Positions 9,755 to 18,043 of a stretch of 64,000 nt of DNA are shown here, piece after piece; the stretch's first letter is position 1, and each line of letters begins with the position of its first letter. The position numbers and the translations under genes were made by a program. Below the pieces are notes generated by a model. The model saw only the letters and a list, made by a program, of their open reading frames with translations, searched no databases and had not been told where the DNA came from. The stretch is from Methanolinea mesophila. Lineage in GTDB: Archaea; Halobacteriota; Methanomicrobia; Methanomicrobiales; Methanospirillaceae. The stretch is from contig NZ_JAGGKR010000001.1 in the NCBI RefSeq assembly GCF_017873855.1, forward strand, positions 310,001 through 374,000, in the 5' to 3' direction.

Positions 9755-10825
9755 TTAATCCTGTACTTCCTGAACCCTTCGATACGTCATGAAAAGGGCA
9801 CATATCCCATACAGGACCGTGGTAATAATCACACTACCGACGATAAGGAAAATACAATAGACAAAACCCGAATCGAAGGATATCTTACTCGCCTGTTGTA
9901 TTCCGCTGGTTATGATTGAGACCGCACGTGTAATGACGGCGGGTATATCGTATCCGCTTCCCGGTAGTGCGAGAACACTCACTCCGATGGACGAAACGAG
10001 AAAAACCGGGATTTCCCATTCCCGTTTCATGCGGGAAAATCTTTCGAATAATGGGATAACCGCTACCATCGAGGGTGCTGCTACGCCCAAGGTAAGCACC
10101 GAATAACTATAGTACTCGGAAATTCCCCCCACCCATCTGTCGCTCAACGGATACACAAAAATTATCGCTGAAATTATTGAAACGAGGAGAAGCACCAGAG
10201 GCAGCGCCAGATTCCTGGTATGCCCTCGGATCATCGTATACACAAAAACGGCGAGAATTCCCACAATCAATGACTGTAACAGGAAATACGAGAAAACGAG
10301 GAGCGCAATTGTTGCCAAGAGATGATATTTGTTTATTTGATCGATTTTTAAAATTTTTCTGGAAATGATTAAACCCCCAAGGAATACGGCGGTAATAATA
10401 CAGAATTCAAAGTAGTAAATCAAAAAAATACTAAAAACAGGCATGGTTTCATTAAACGGGATTAGTATTGACGGGGCTCCGCCGGGTTCGAGCCCGGAAA
10501 ATTGGAAAAGGAAAAAAATAACGGTAAACAGTATCGAACCGGCAGTAATAATCGAAGAAATCCGGCGGTTTTTAAGATATGGTTCAATAAAAGGAATCAT
10601 GGTAAAAATCCCCGCAGTGGGAAGGAACATGATGAAAATTATAAGCGAAATCGCATCGTTGAATACCCAACTGAATAGTTCGGAAAGAAGCGAAAGTACC
10701 AGGACAATGCATAAAGGGAATATTAACCGGATGTTTTGTAACGGAATTTTTGAGAGCGCCGCATTCATTCCATAAGAAAAAAGATATGCAACAAATATTG
10801 CGCCTATTATAATAAATTCATACAT
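9755..10825 (-). CDS. Polytopic membrane protein of unknown function
   Basis: A 356-residue protein with about ten transmembrane segments spread over its whole length and short loops. I do not recognise the family. Composition is rich in Ile, Phe and Leu, and the DNA is far more AT-rich than the flanking genes, marking the left edge of the accessory island. The ATG at 10823-10825 has no clear Shine-Dalgarno. It might be a transporter or a polysaccharide/lipid-handling protein, but nothing specific supports either. It converges on the preceding surface protein gene; the 230 bp between them hold no convincing ORF. Confidence 0.7.
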   Translation of the reverse strand: MYEFIIIGAIFVAYLFSYGMNAALSKIPLQNIRLIFPLCIVLVLSLLSELFSWVFNDAISLIIFIMFLPTAGIFTMIPFIEPYLKNRRISSIITAGSILFTVIFFLFQFSGLEPGGAPSILIPFNETMPVFSIFLIYYFEFCIITAVFLGGLIISRKILKIDQINKYHLLATIALLVFSYFLLQSLIVGILAVFVYTMIRGHTRNLALPLVLLLVSIISAIIFVYPLSDRWVGGISEYYSYSVLTLGVAAPSMVAVIPLFERFSRMKREWEIPVFLVSSIGVSVLALPGSGYDIPAVITRAVSIITSGIQQASKISFDSGFVYCIFLIVGSVIITTVLYGICALFMTYRRVQEVQD

Positions 10826-11003
10826 ATTGCTGTATTTCGTTCGTTTTCAATTAAAATTTGCTCAACGAGATCGAGTACGGGTTACTGGAAGAGACGGGAT
10901 AGAGGGAGAAACATAACCCGATCTCGGTATCCGTGTGGCCTGCACGATAAAGTGACGGATTATTTGAACGGAGAGGACAATTATACCTCAATCTTTTTCC
11001 TCG

Positions 11004-11759
11004 TTAAATCCTTGTGAGGTTGACCTTTTCAGGAGAATACGAAACCCACCTGCTATTCACCTGTTGTTCGACCTGGACACGAACCGGGATGATCCCCGTG
11101 ACTCCTCCGGGCAGGTCTTCCTCAACGCTCAGTCGGTACCAGTCTCTTTCCTGACTCGCAACCACCCCACCTCCCGCGTAGAATTTCAGGTCAAATGAGA
11201 GATTCGAGGGACCTTCGCCACGCGGCTGCAGCCCGGGACCGACGGCCACTTCTGATACAGGGCCGTCCTGACTGCTTCCATTGTAAATCTCGCGGGTATA
11301 CGGTTTCGTAGTATCCGGGATCCGCGGGCTCAGCCCTTCCGTCAGCGCCCTGCTCCGGTCCATGGGACCTTCCTCTTTCTGGTACAACACTGCACGTATG
11401 TCGCTCAGATTTATTTCGCGGGTCGAGAACCGGACCATAGGGCCTCCTGCCGGGTATACCACATCGGAGGTCCAGATCCCGAACGTCCGGTTGATAATCT
11501 TCTCTTCGGGAAATATCATCGCCCCGGAATCCCGGACAGGCAGGGGCACGTCGATCGCTGTGACGTTACCACCCGAAAAACCCACAAGGCCGGTCACTTC
11601 TATCTCGTATTGATACGCACCCGGGTGGGAGATAGGGCCGTAGATGTATACTCCCCAGAGCAACAGGATATTGACAAGGAATACCGCGACGACAATTACC
11701 ACTATCACCCGTATCCAGGTGGAACGCGACCATTTTTTCGGATGAACGGTTTCTTTCAT
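11004..11759 (-). CDS. Membrane-anchored secreted protein, unknown
   Basis: About 251 residues: a basic N-terminus, a single hydrophobic anchor (VIVVIVVAVFLVNILLLWGVY, about residues 15-37), then an extracellular beta-rich domain without recognised motifs. The start is set at MKETVHPKKW (11757-11759), because the longer reading to 11828 runs back into the upstream gene. It is the last gene of a seven-gene minus-strand operon (14773 to 11004); the gap to the preceding gene is 19 nt. Confidence 0.65.
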   Translation of the reverse strand: MKETVHPKKWSRSTWIRVIVVIVVAVFLVNILLLWGVYIYGPISHPGAYQYEIEVTGLVGFSGGNVTAIDVPLPVRDSGAMIFPEEKIINRTFGIWTSDVVYPAGGPMVRFSTREINLSDIRAVLYQKEEGPMDRSRALTEGLSPRIPDTTKPYTREIYNGSSQDGPVSEVAVGPGLQPRGEGPSNLSFDLKFYAGGGVVASQERDWYRLSVEEDLPGGVTGIIPVRVQVEQQVNSRWVSYSPEKVNLTRI

Positions 11760-11778
11760 GCTGATCTTTCGACTACGA

Positions 11779-12369
11779 TTACGGCTTGCGGTACGAACGT
11801 GGGAAAGGGGGTGAATGCAGATACTCACCTTTATTCTGAGTCAAACTCATCGACTCGTTTTCTTCAGAATATCTCACCGATTCTGCTATTTTTGTCATCT
11901 CCTCCTGATTGACAGAGCCACTAATGCAGAAGGAATAATTTCCGTCATACCAGCTCAACGAGTTCCCTGTTTTCTCTCCCTGCGTAAAATTTCCCTTACC
12001 CCCGTTAATGATAACCGGGACGCTCTTCCCCGCACTTCCTCCCACGCAGAATGGTTGTTCACCCTTCTGTTGGGTTAGAGTAAGTCTTGTAGAACCGCTA
12101 TAGATCGTATCAATCCGTTTCAACGTGCCATCATAGTAGTTTGCCTCGTGGAATGTACAACCTGCCGGAAGGGAGGTTGCGATGCCATAACCGGGACCGT
12201 ACACTTCAGCAGCGTTGTTCAACGTTTCCGCACGGTACGGGGTTATTTGCGGTCCACCGGAAGTGTCGGGTTTTGGTGTTGCAGAAATCGAGGCAATCCA
12301 ACCGACAATAAGGAAAATCAGGCACAGCACTAGTGGGATTAGTATAATGAAATACGGATTCTTCATCAT
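11779..12369 (-). CDS. Membrane-anchored protein with DUF4367-like C-terminal domain
   Basis: A 196-residue protein with a strong N-terminal anchor or signal (FIILIPLVLCLIFLIVGWIA). The extracytoplasmic domain ends in LSWYDGNYSFCISGSVNQEE followed by MTKIAESVRY, the pattern of DUF4367-type domains found with sporulation and sigma-factor regulators in bacteria and in methanogen surface proteins. Two cysteines (FCVGG and FCISG) could pair. It sits between the PepSY-like array (57 nt gap) and the last operon gene (19 nt gap), so it may act on or with the same surface process. The family assignment is by pattern only. Confidence 0.65.
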   Translation of the reverse strand: MMKNPYFIILIPLVLCLIFLIVGWIASISATPKPDTSGGPQITPYRAETLNNAAEVYGPGYGIATSLPAGCTFHEANYYDGTLKRIDTIYSGSTRLTLTQQKGEQPFCVGGSAGKSVPVIINGGKGNFTQGEKTGNSLSWYDGNYSFCISGSVNQEEMTKIAESVRYSEENESMSLTQNKGEYLHSPPFPRSYRKP

Positions 12370-12426
12370 TTCACCCGCCTCATCGAATTTTTGATGTCTC
12401 CCCCGGAAAAAGGAGAGAATGCCGTA

Positions 12427-12885
12427 CTACACGTAGGTAGCGACCGAAATGATCTTCCCATTAACCGCATTGATTTTGACAATATACCCTGACGGTTGCG
12501 GCGGACAATACTTACCTTCCGAACACTGGTACGCAATCCCATGATATTCATGAATCGTTACTTTCCAAACCGTTCCCACCAATTCCGCTGTTACCGGTTG
12601 CGTGAACCCGGGCCAACGGAAGTGATTTTTCGCAATCGCAATAGCCTCGTCCTCCGAAATGATACTCTGACGAGTATCCGGAAGGGGAAACGACAGGCCC
12701 CAGGTCTGAGAATTGCCGAACATCCTGGAGAGAGCCGAAGTAATGAGATCCTGGACAGATAGGGTCGATGAGCTTTGGGACCTGAAATCGTAGAGAGACG
12801 GCAATGCCTGGGCGTATCCGGCGGTCAGGGTTAATGATAGGATCAGTAATATGAAAATTTTCAGTGCAATTTTGTTCTTTTTCAT
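12427..12885 (-). CDS. Secreted PepSY-like protein, array copy 5 (most downstream)
   Basis: About 152 residues with an N-terminal signal peptide (IFILLILSLTLTAGYAQALP) shared almost exactly by all five copies. The mature part has a variable Ser/Thr-rich stretch, then a PepSY-like core: SEDEAIAIAKNHF, an aromatic VWKVTIHEYHG strand, and the closing VNGKIISV. PepSY domains are small extracytoplasmic domains often proposed to bind or inhibit peptidases. A Cys pair (YQCSEGKYCPP) lies in the loop before the last strand. The start is ATG at 12883-12885, with GAGGTG 6 nt upstream; the in-frame GTG at 12892-12894 is part of that site. The last tandem copy has diverged most in the loop. Confidence 0.75.
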   Translation of the reverse strand: MKKNKIALKIFILLILSLTLTAGYAQALPSLYDFRSQSSSTLSVQDLITSALSRMFGNSQTWGLSFPLPDTRQSIISEDEAIAIAKNHFRWPGFTQPVTAELVGTVWKVTIHEYHGIAYQCSEGKYCPPQPSGYIVKINAVNGKIISVATYV

Positions 12886-12905
12886 TGTATTCACCTCGCT
12901 TCAGG

Positions 12906-13361
12906 TCACATGTAAGATTTCATAAAAATTATTTCACCGGTTTTCGCATCGATTTCGAGAATTCCTCCCGAATTCAAGTACTCGCAAATCCCGGACGCCC
13001 CACAAATGGGAAGATATCCTTTGATATCCACCTTCCAAACGTTTCCCCACAATCGGGCGGAGATTGGTTTGGTCAGGATAAGATCCGGATATCGGTTTTG
13101 TGCAATTGCAATTGCTTCTGTCTTCGAGATTAATTGCGTCGGCGAAGATATGTCAGGTTTTGAAAAATCCCAAGAATATGAACCGAATATAAGGAAACTG
13201 CCTTGAGACAGAAGATCTGATATGGAAAAGGTGTAGGATGTCGAACTCCTTTGGGTACCGAAATTGTAGATGCTCGGCAATGCCTGGGCATATCCGGCGG
13301 TCAGAGTCAACGATAGAATAAGCAGTATGCAAATTTTCATCAATTTTTTTTCTTGTTTCAT
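12906..13361 (-). CDS. Secreted PepSY-like protein, array copy 4
   Basis: A 151-residue paralogue of its neighbours: signal peptide with LTAGYAQALP, Ser/Thr linker, ISKTEAIAIAQNRY helix, NVWKVDIKGYLP strand, Cys pair in the loop (ICGASGICEY), and LEIDAKTGEIIF at the end. The gap to the next copy is 20 nt, so it is cotranscribed. The middle region (FSISDLLSQGSFLIFGSYSWDFSKPDIS) is closest to copy 2 at 13859, suggesting that the array grew by duplicating a pair rather than by single steps. Confidence 0.75.
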   Translation of the reverse strand: MKQEKKLMKICILLILSLTLTAGYAQALPSIYNFGTQRSSTSYTFSISDLLSQGSFLIFGSYSWDFSKPDISSPTQLISKTEAIAIAQNRYPDLILTKPISARLWGNVWKVDIKGYLPICGASGICEYLNSGGILEIDAKTGEIIFMKSYM

Positions 13362-13383
13362 GTAATTCACATCTGATGAAATC

Positions 13384-13839
13384 CTACAACCAAGGGGTGA
13401 CGGAGATTATTTCCCCGGTTTTGGAGTCTATTGTTACTTCCCCGCCCGCACACGTTCCCGGGATGAAATATCCCTCGGGACAATCTCCTTCCCAATCCGG
13501 TGCAAATCCTGTTATTGTTACAATATACACGCCCGGTTTCCACCGGACTGTTGCCGGACCCCTCCATGTCGCCGTTGGCCAGAGACTTTTTGCGATGGAA
13601 ATAGCCTCATTTTTAGAGATGTAATTGAGGGATGGGAAATCGGCACTTGATGGAACATTCCACGCGGGTATATTTCCGAATATACCGGATAATTTCGAAG
13701 CGATCAGGTCGTAAAAGGACGTGCTTGCGGCACTTTTGTATCCGTAGAAACTGAGATCGGGCAATGCCTGGGCATACCCGGCGGTCAGAGTTAGTGATAG
13801 GAGGAGCAGTATGAAAATTGCAATTTTTCCTTGTTTCAT
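13384..13839 (-). CDS. Secreted PepSY-like protein, array copy 3
   Basis: A 151-residue paralogue with the common signal peptide, then SFYDLIASKLSGIFGN, a segment shared with copy 1. The PepSY-like core is ISKNEAISIAKSLW, GVYIVTITGFAPDW and VTIDSKTGEIISV. Two cysteines (GDCPEG and GTCAGG) sit in the loop. AGGTGA lies just upstream of the ATG at 13837-13839. The final strand ending in a Gly-Glu-Ile-Ile turn is the most conserved part of the family. Confidence 0.75.
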   Translation of the reverse strand: MKQGKIAIFILLLLSLTLTAGYAQALPDLSFYGYKSAASTSFYDLIASKLSGIFGNIPAWNVPSSADFPSLNYISKNEAISIAKSLWPTATWRGPATVRWKPGVYIVTITGFAPDWEGDCPEGYFIPGTCAGGEVTIDSKTGEIISVTPWL

Positions 13840-13858
13840 TAATTTCACCTATGAATCG

Positions 13859-14326
13859 TTATTTGACCGCATTCACCGAGATGACCTCTCCCGTTATCGC
13901 ATCAATTTTTACTTTTCCGCCTGCATCCGTCACGATGCAATAATAACCATCCGGACAATCTCCTTCCCAATCCTTCGTATATCCGTTCAATGTAACCGTC
14001 CATACACCCATGAACAACAACGCATTGGGCTTCCCAGTCCAGATTGCATCCGGCCAGAGATTCTTCGCGATCACTATCGCTTCATCCTTCGAGATCATTT
14101 CCGACGGCAAGACGACTTTCGGTTTCGAAAAATCAAAGAAATACTTGCCGAAAATCAAAAAACTGTCATGAGATCGCAGATCGACAATAGAAAATGTGGG
14201 AGAGGTCGTACTTATTTGGGCACCGAAATTGTAGATGCCCGGCAATGCCTGGGCATATCCGGCGGTCAGGGTCAACGACAGGATAAACACTATAAAAATT
14301 TTCATCGCAATTTTGTTCATTTTCAT
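13859..14326 (-). CDS. Secreted PepSY-like protein, array copy 2
   Basis: A 155-residue paralogue: signal peptide ending YAQALP, then FSIVDLRSHDSFLIFGKYFFDF, ISKDEAIVIAKNLW, GVWTVTLNGYTKDW and KIDAITGEVISV. Cysteines are at GDCPDGYYC. The start is the ATG at 14324-14326, behind GGACGTGA; the preceding GTG in frame is part of the binding site. It is separated from copies 1 and 3 by about 20 nt. Confidence 0.75.
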   Translation of the reverse strand: MKMNKIAMKIFIVFILSLTLTAGYAQALPGIYNFGAQISTTSPTFSIVDLRSHDSFLIFGKYFFDFSKPKVVLPSEMISKDEAIVIAKNLWPDAIWTGKPNALLFMGVWTVTLNGYTKDWEGDCPDGYYCIVTDAGGKVKIDAITGEVISVNAVK

Positions 14327-14347
14327 TTTGTTCACGTCCCTTCGATT

Positions 14348-14773
14348 CTACAACAATCGCCTGACGTGAATTATCTCCCCCGTCTTGGCATCAATTTTTA
14401 CGTCTCCACCTGCGGGGACTCTTCCTCCGAATTCTGGCTCATAATTATAGTATCCCTTTACCGTGACAGTCCACATCCCCCCACTCAGTCTAGTCCTGAT
14501 GGGACTTGTCAGAACGATTCCAGGCCAGAGGCCCTTGGCGATGTCGATGGCTTCGGTACTCGATATTTCATAATTAAAAGGTCGAATGTCCGTGTGAGAA
14601 TTTCCGTATATACCGGACAATTTCGAAGCTATCAGATCGTAATAGGAAGTGCTTAATGTGCTCCCGTATCCAAAGGAACTGAGATCAGGCAATGCCTGGG
14701 TGTATCCTGCGGTAAGGGTTAATGACAGGATCAGCAATAGGGTAATTTTTAAAGCAATTTTTCCTGGTTTCAT
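14348..14773 (-). CDS. Secreted PepSY-like protein, array copy 1 (first of operon)
   Basis: The shortest copy (141 residues). Signal peptide LLLILSLTLTAGYTQALP, linker SYYDLIASKLSGIYGN, then ISSTEAIDIAKGLW, GMWTVTVKGYYNY and VKIDAKTGEIIHV. It lacks the loop cysteines present in the other four, so any disulfide is not essential to the fold. AGGTGTGA precedes the ATG. Only 60 nt separate it from the upstream tail-bearing gene, so the operon could begin further upstream; a TATAG-like element near 14803-14810 could also give it its own promoter. Confidence 0.75.
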   Translation of the reverse strand: MKPGKIALKITLLLILSLTLTAGYTQALPDLSSFGYGSTLSTSYYDLIASKLSGIYGNSHTDIRPFNYEISSTEAIDIAKGLWPGIVLTSPIRTRLSGGMWTVTVKGYYNYEPEFGGRVPAGGDVKIDAKTGEIIHVRRLL

Positions 14774-14833
14774 GTTATTTCACACCTTTTTTTAGAATTT
14801 GTCTCTCTATAATCCATTATCTTCAAAAATTTT

Positions 14834-14941
14834 TCATCCCCCGATCCCCCGTGCCGCCAGTACATCCGACCCGAAGCCCTTCGATGCGATCGCCGTGCCG
14901 CCGCTCCTGTACGAGGCAGCGAACGATGCCATGTCGAAGTT
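14834..14941 (-). repeat. Shared C-terminal-tail coding module, copy 1
   Basis: 108 bp that encode 35 residues plus stop. Nearly identical in DNA to 16054-16161 and 18044-18151, although the upstream parts of the three genes are unrelated. The module is GC-rich inside AT-richer genes. Confidence 0.9.
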
Positions 14942-16051
14942 ACCGCCTGCCGTGCTCTCGTCCGACAAAGAGTCAGTAGCCTGCGACACGAGCGAGGCCG
15001 TGGAAGCGGTCGAGGTAGTGGCCGTCCTAGAAATCTTCGATGTGCTTACTTGAGAGAGCAAGGTGTTCGCGAGGGTGCTGGATGTGTGGGAGGAGACGCT
15101 CGGAATGGAAGACACTGAACCGGCCTTTGATCGCACCGCAGCCATAAGAGAATCTGTTTGAAGACCTTTCGGAATTTGTGCGGCAAGCAATTCCGCCATA
15201 GGGGGTGGAGTATAGTCCGGAGAAGTGGCAAAGCAAAATGCTGCAAGAACGTAATGCATATCGTAACAGATTTCTTCGCCTGTCGCTGCATCCGTCCATG
15301 ATCCGTCTGGTTTATGAATCAATGTCCAACTCTTCCGTTCGCCTTGATGGGTGTTTCCTTCGAAAACAACGATGTAAGTGCCGCCCTTCACTGATGTTGA
15401 AAATGTCGGATTCAGGCTTTGATGATGTGTTGCTAATCCCAGGTTATCGAGATGCTCCTGTACTTCCGGCGTATATGTCGAGCCGAGGCACCCCCATAAA
15501 ACAACACCTCTGTCATCTCCCGGAACCAAAGTTCTCGGTACGAGGAGAGATGGGACATGGGTGCCGCAGAAGTCAGTCCAGGTATCTTCACCCACATTGT
15601 AGGACCAGCTGCCAATTTCCGAAGCGGGATCATGGCCTACCGTAATGTACGGGTGGTCCCGGAGATAGCGGACGAGGTCATCGGGCAGGGCGGCGACCTG
15701 CTCGGGGACCAGCATGTCCAGAACATCGATCAGTGGTGTATCCCACCTGTTGAACATCCAGTCCTTAAACTGTGCATCTTCTTCCGGGGTGAAACAAATA
15801 ACGAAGGTCCACTTGAATTCGGAATCGGTACCGACTGATGCATCACCGTATACTTCACCTACACCAAATCCGGCCGCATAGGGTCTTTCGGGACTTCGGA
15901 ATTCATCTCCATAGATTTTATTCGGATAGGGATTGGAGTATTTTCCGTCGGCGGATGTGGTCTCATATTGTTTAGCACTGGCGGGGATGATAAGTAGGAA
16001 TACTGTGAGGAAAATTGTAATCGCCAAAATCATGAAATGATCTTTCTTCAT
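14834..16051 (-). CDS. Secreted protein with shared C-terminal tail (member 1)
   Basis: A 405-residue exported protein of unknown function. A signal peptide covers about residues 1-26 (ending IPASAKQ). The main domain (30-290) is unfamiliar, with Trp/Tyr-rich and Cys-containing segments (VICFTPEEDA, WTDFCGTHVP, VLWGCLGS). Residues 310-370 are a Ser/Thr/Ala low-complexity linker with TASTASTASLVSQ. The last 35 residues are a tail (FDMASFAASYRSGG, then GFGSDVLAARGIGG) that two other proteins here share almost exactly. The ATG is preceded by GGGGGATAAAA, supplied by the end of the upstream gene's tail, with only 2 nt between the two genes, so translation is coupled. Confidence 0.75.
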   Translation of the reverse strand: MKKDHFMILAITIFLTVFLLIIPASAKQYETTSADGKYSNPYPNKIYGDEFRSPERPYAAGFGVGEVYGDASVGTDSEFKWTFVICFTPEEDAQFKDWMFNRWDTPLIDVLDMLVPEQVAALPDDLVRYLRDHPYITVGHDPASEIGSWSYNVGEDTWTDFCGTHVPSLLVPRTLVPGDDRGVVLWGCLGSTYTPEVQEHLDNLGLATHHQSLNPTFSTSVKGGTYIVVFEGNTHQGERKSWTLIHKPDGSWTDAATGEEICYDMHYVLAAFCFATSPDYTPPPMAELLAAQIPKGLQTDSLMAAVRSKAGSVSSIPSVSSHTSSTLANTLLSQVSTSKISRTATTSTASTASLVSQATDSLSDESTAGGNFDMASFAASYRSGGTAIASKGFGSDVLAARGIGG

Positions 16052-16053
16052 TT

Positions 16054-16161
16054 TTATCCCCCAATCCCCCGTGCCGCCAGTACATCCGACCCGAAGCTCT
16101 TCGATGCGATCGTTATGCCGCCGCTCCTGTACGAGGCCGCGAACGATGCCATGTCGAAGTT
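16054..16161 (-). repeat. Shared C-terminal-tail coding module, copy 2
   Basis: Second copy of the 108-bp module described at 14834-14941. It ends in TAA, which lies 2 nt before the next start codon. Confidence 0.9.
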
Positions 16162-16854
16162 CCGGCCATCCGATTTAAAACCGATATTTCGTATCCCTGG
16201 TCCTTGGATTACCGCATTCACCTGGCTGTTGATCGGCGCCAGAGAATCTGATGATGAGGATATCGTGTACTTATTGTCAGTATTGAACGGACAGTTCATT
16301 TCTGCAATCGCCAGTTCTTCAGGGGTCATTCCACCGCTGATTATATTTCCCTCCTCGTCGATGGTAAATTCCCAGCTCGAAAAACCGTCAATGATAAGGA
16401 TACCCGACGAATCCACTACTCCTTTTTGATTCCTCCAGGTGTCTTTCATCGATTCAGGTACGACTGCATAAAGATCAGGACAGATAATCGCCTTGTACTC
16501 TGCCAACGTCATCGTCTGTCCGGAGAGATCCAGGGCCCTGGCTTTTTGTTCTTCTGTTTCGGGCCCTCCACCGATAATTGTGCACCCTTCCGTTACCGCT
16601 GGCTCTGAATTTAATTTCCTCTGTTCATCGAATGATAAAGAATTCCAGTAGGCGGGATTTTCGTTTCGTATCATCGCACCCATGGACTCGTACGGATTTC
16701 CTGTCGTCGGGTCGATGATGGGATCTGTGGTGATTATGCAGGTCCATCCTTCTCCAGAGATTTCCTCTTCGAATGCCAGCACCCCATGAATGCAGACAAT
16801 TGCACATGCAAATCCAAAAAGAAGTAATGGAATTGTTATTCGGTTCGTTTTCAT
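16054..16854 (-). CDS. Secreted protein with shared C-terminal tail (member 2)
   Basis: About 266 residues. Start at MKTNRITIPLL (16852-16854), with GGGGGAAATACA just upstream; the longer reading to 16893 has no binding site. A signal peptide ends near HGVLAFEEE. The domain at 25-225 is not recognised; it carries cysteines (WTCIITTDP, EGCTIIGGG, IICPDLY, MNCPFN) and a SSWEFTIDEEGNIISGG segment resembling a small strand-rich repeat. The tail (FDMASFAASYRSGG...GSDVLAARGIGG) begins after a short linker, without the Ser/Thr-rich stretch of the other two. The stop codon and tail sequence double as the ribosome binding site of the next gene. Confidence 0.7.
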   Translation of the reverse strand: MKTNRITIPLLLFGFACAIVCIHGVLAFEEEISGEGWTCIITTDPIIDPTTGNPYESMGAMIRNENPAYWNSLSFDEQRKLNSEPAVTEGCTIIGGGPETEEQKARALDLSGQTMTLAEYKAIICPDLYAVVPESMKDTWRNQKGVVDSSGILIIDGFSSWEFTIDEEGNIISGGMTPEELAIAEMNCPFNTDNKYTISSSSDSLAPINSQVNAVIQGPGIRNIGFKSDGRNFDMASFAASYRSGGITIASKSFGSDVLAARGIGG

Positions 16855-16916
16855 TGTATTTCCCCCATTTTTCTGGATGAGTAGTGGTTTCATATTGACA
16901 GCATTAAGGTCCCGGC

Positions 16917-17100
16917 ACCGGTGCGGACGGACCTCATGCTTCTATGTCATCACTTGTATTCAACATGAAAAATACTTTCCGATAGTCCTGATCTTCGAAT
17001 TTAGCTCATGCAACCGGGAGGTTGCATACATACCCTCTCCGCGACCCTGCCCCGGAACCGGCAGCCCTTCCCGGGGACTCCCCCGTTTTCCCGAACGGTA
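16917..17100. repeat. Duplicated upstream region, copy A
   Basis: Two blocks here recur farther right. About 16917-16990 resembles about 18880-18955 (CTTCTATGYCAYYACTT and AAAAATACTTT in both); each lies just upstream of a tail-bearing gene or its neighbour and may hold the shared promoter. 17037-17100 (CTCCGCGACCCTG...CCCGAACGGT) is about 90% identical to 19546-19609. The rest of the 16855-17382 gap shows no gene. Confidence 0.65.
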
Positions 17101-17382
17101 ATTCGGGGCGGAGGGACCGCTCCGGTGCGGGGTGACGGGCCGAGGTTGAGTTATGATTTTTTAGGGAGATCGCTTCGAGAGCCTCTCAATAAAGATAGTC
17201 GCAGTATTCCTTCGGGGTCATTCCCGCCTTTCCAATCAATTTGAGAAAAAGGATATGAATACATTTTCTCTCTCGAAACCAGGGAAAATTTTTAATCACA
17301 ATTTTGCAGCCTTCACCCCTATGGCGGATCGAGAAACGGAAGTTGCGGTAAGATACAATATCCTTCTTCCAAGTCTTCAGGA

Positions 17383-17673
17383 CTACCCATATCTCTTATA
17401 CATTTTATGGGCTTGTTCTATCGTCGTGAGCATATCAATTTTCACAGTTTTATGCTCGATATCGATTTGATAGAATGCAGTATTCGAACGACTGATATGC
17501 ATGCGATATACCGGGGGATCGATTGGGAGGTCAAGTTTCTCTTTATCTCCGAACTCTCCAGGAAAAGGATTGATACTAAGTTTTTTCAGGTTTTCCTTAA
17601 TCACTTTCTGACTTTTCAGAGTAAGGCTTGTAAGAAATCCATGAGCTTCTTCCTCGATCAGAATTTCAAACAT
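17383..17673 (-). CDS. ParE/RelE-family toxin
   Basis: A 96-residue protein with the RelE/ParE fold pattern: an N-terminal strand FEILIEEEAHGFL, a long helix LKSQKVIKENLKKLSINPF, then VYRMHISRSNTAFYQIDIEHKTVKIDMLTTIEQAH. Toxins of this family act on ribosome-bound mRNA or DNA gyrase; which one cannot be told here. The start codon overlaps the antitoxin stop by one base (TAATG), a classic coupled arrangement with the antitoxin first. It is AT-rich and lies inside the surface-protein island. Confidence 0.8.
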   Translation of the reverse strand: MFEILIEEEAHGFLTSLTLKSQKVIKENLKKLSINPFPGEFGDKEKLDLPIDPPVYRMHISRSNTAFYQIDIEHKTVKIDMLTTIEQAHKMYKRYG

Positions 17674-17861
17674 TAGAACTCAATTTTTTGATATTTACCC
17701 TTGCTTCGAATAGTACCAATATCCCTCGTCAACCGGCGGGCATGCTCTGCATCGATCATTTCCTGGAGCAATTGATCATATGTCTGGTTCGGTGCTTTTA
17801 ATTCACCGATTGCCCGCCATGTGTCTTCGGTTACCGGAATTCTCTTATCAAGAAGGGGCAT
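17673..17861 (-). CDS. Antitoxin of the ParE/RelE module
   Basis: A 62-residue protein: MPLLDKRIPVTEDTWRAIG forms a strand plus helix of ribbon-helix-helix type, followed by QTYDQLLQEMIDAEHARRL and a basic tail that would wrap the toxin. It resembles small archaeal antitoxins of the VapB/DUF7557 kind encoded ahead of RelE/ParE toxins. Such antitoxins usually repress their own operon; AT-rich DNA (17862-17900) directly upstream is the likely promoter/operator. Confidence 0.7.
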   Translation of the reverse strand: MPLLDKRIPVTEDTWRAIGELKAPNQTYDQLLQEMIDAEHARRLTRDIGTIRSKGKYQKIEF

Positions 17862-17985
17862 AGTATACTAATTATATGTTGTAAATGACTTTAAAATACT
17901 ATTGCATGAGGAATTACGTCACCGATTCCAGCATCGTTTCGGGGTAGTAAGAAGGTCCATTAACCACACTCCGAAAATTTGGGAA

Positions 17986-18003
17986 CCGTGTCGCATGACA
18001 CGG
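17986..18003. terminator. Perfect hairpin downstream of the third tail-bearing gene
   Basis: CCGTGTC-GCAT-GACACGG is a perfect 7-bp stem with a 4-nt loop, about 40 nt past the stop of the gene at 18044-18826 and ahead of the antitoxin gene. It could be a terminator or RNA-processing site. There is no long T run, so this is tentative. Confidence 0.45.
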
Positions 18004-18043
18004 CCTTCTTCTGATTTTTGGTCAGATTATGAAGGAACTGCCT

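Noticed and set aside
9644-9919. 91-codon plus-strand ORF starting near GGAAAGGAGGTGA
   Set aside because: The attractive purine-rich site has no start codon at the right distance, and most of the ORF is antisense to the membrane protein gene.
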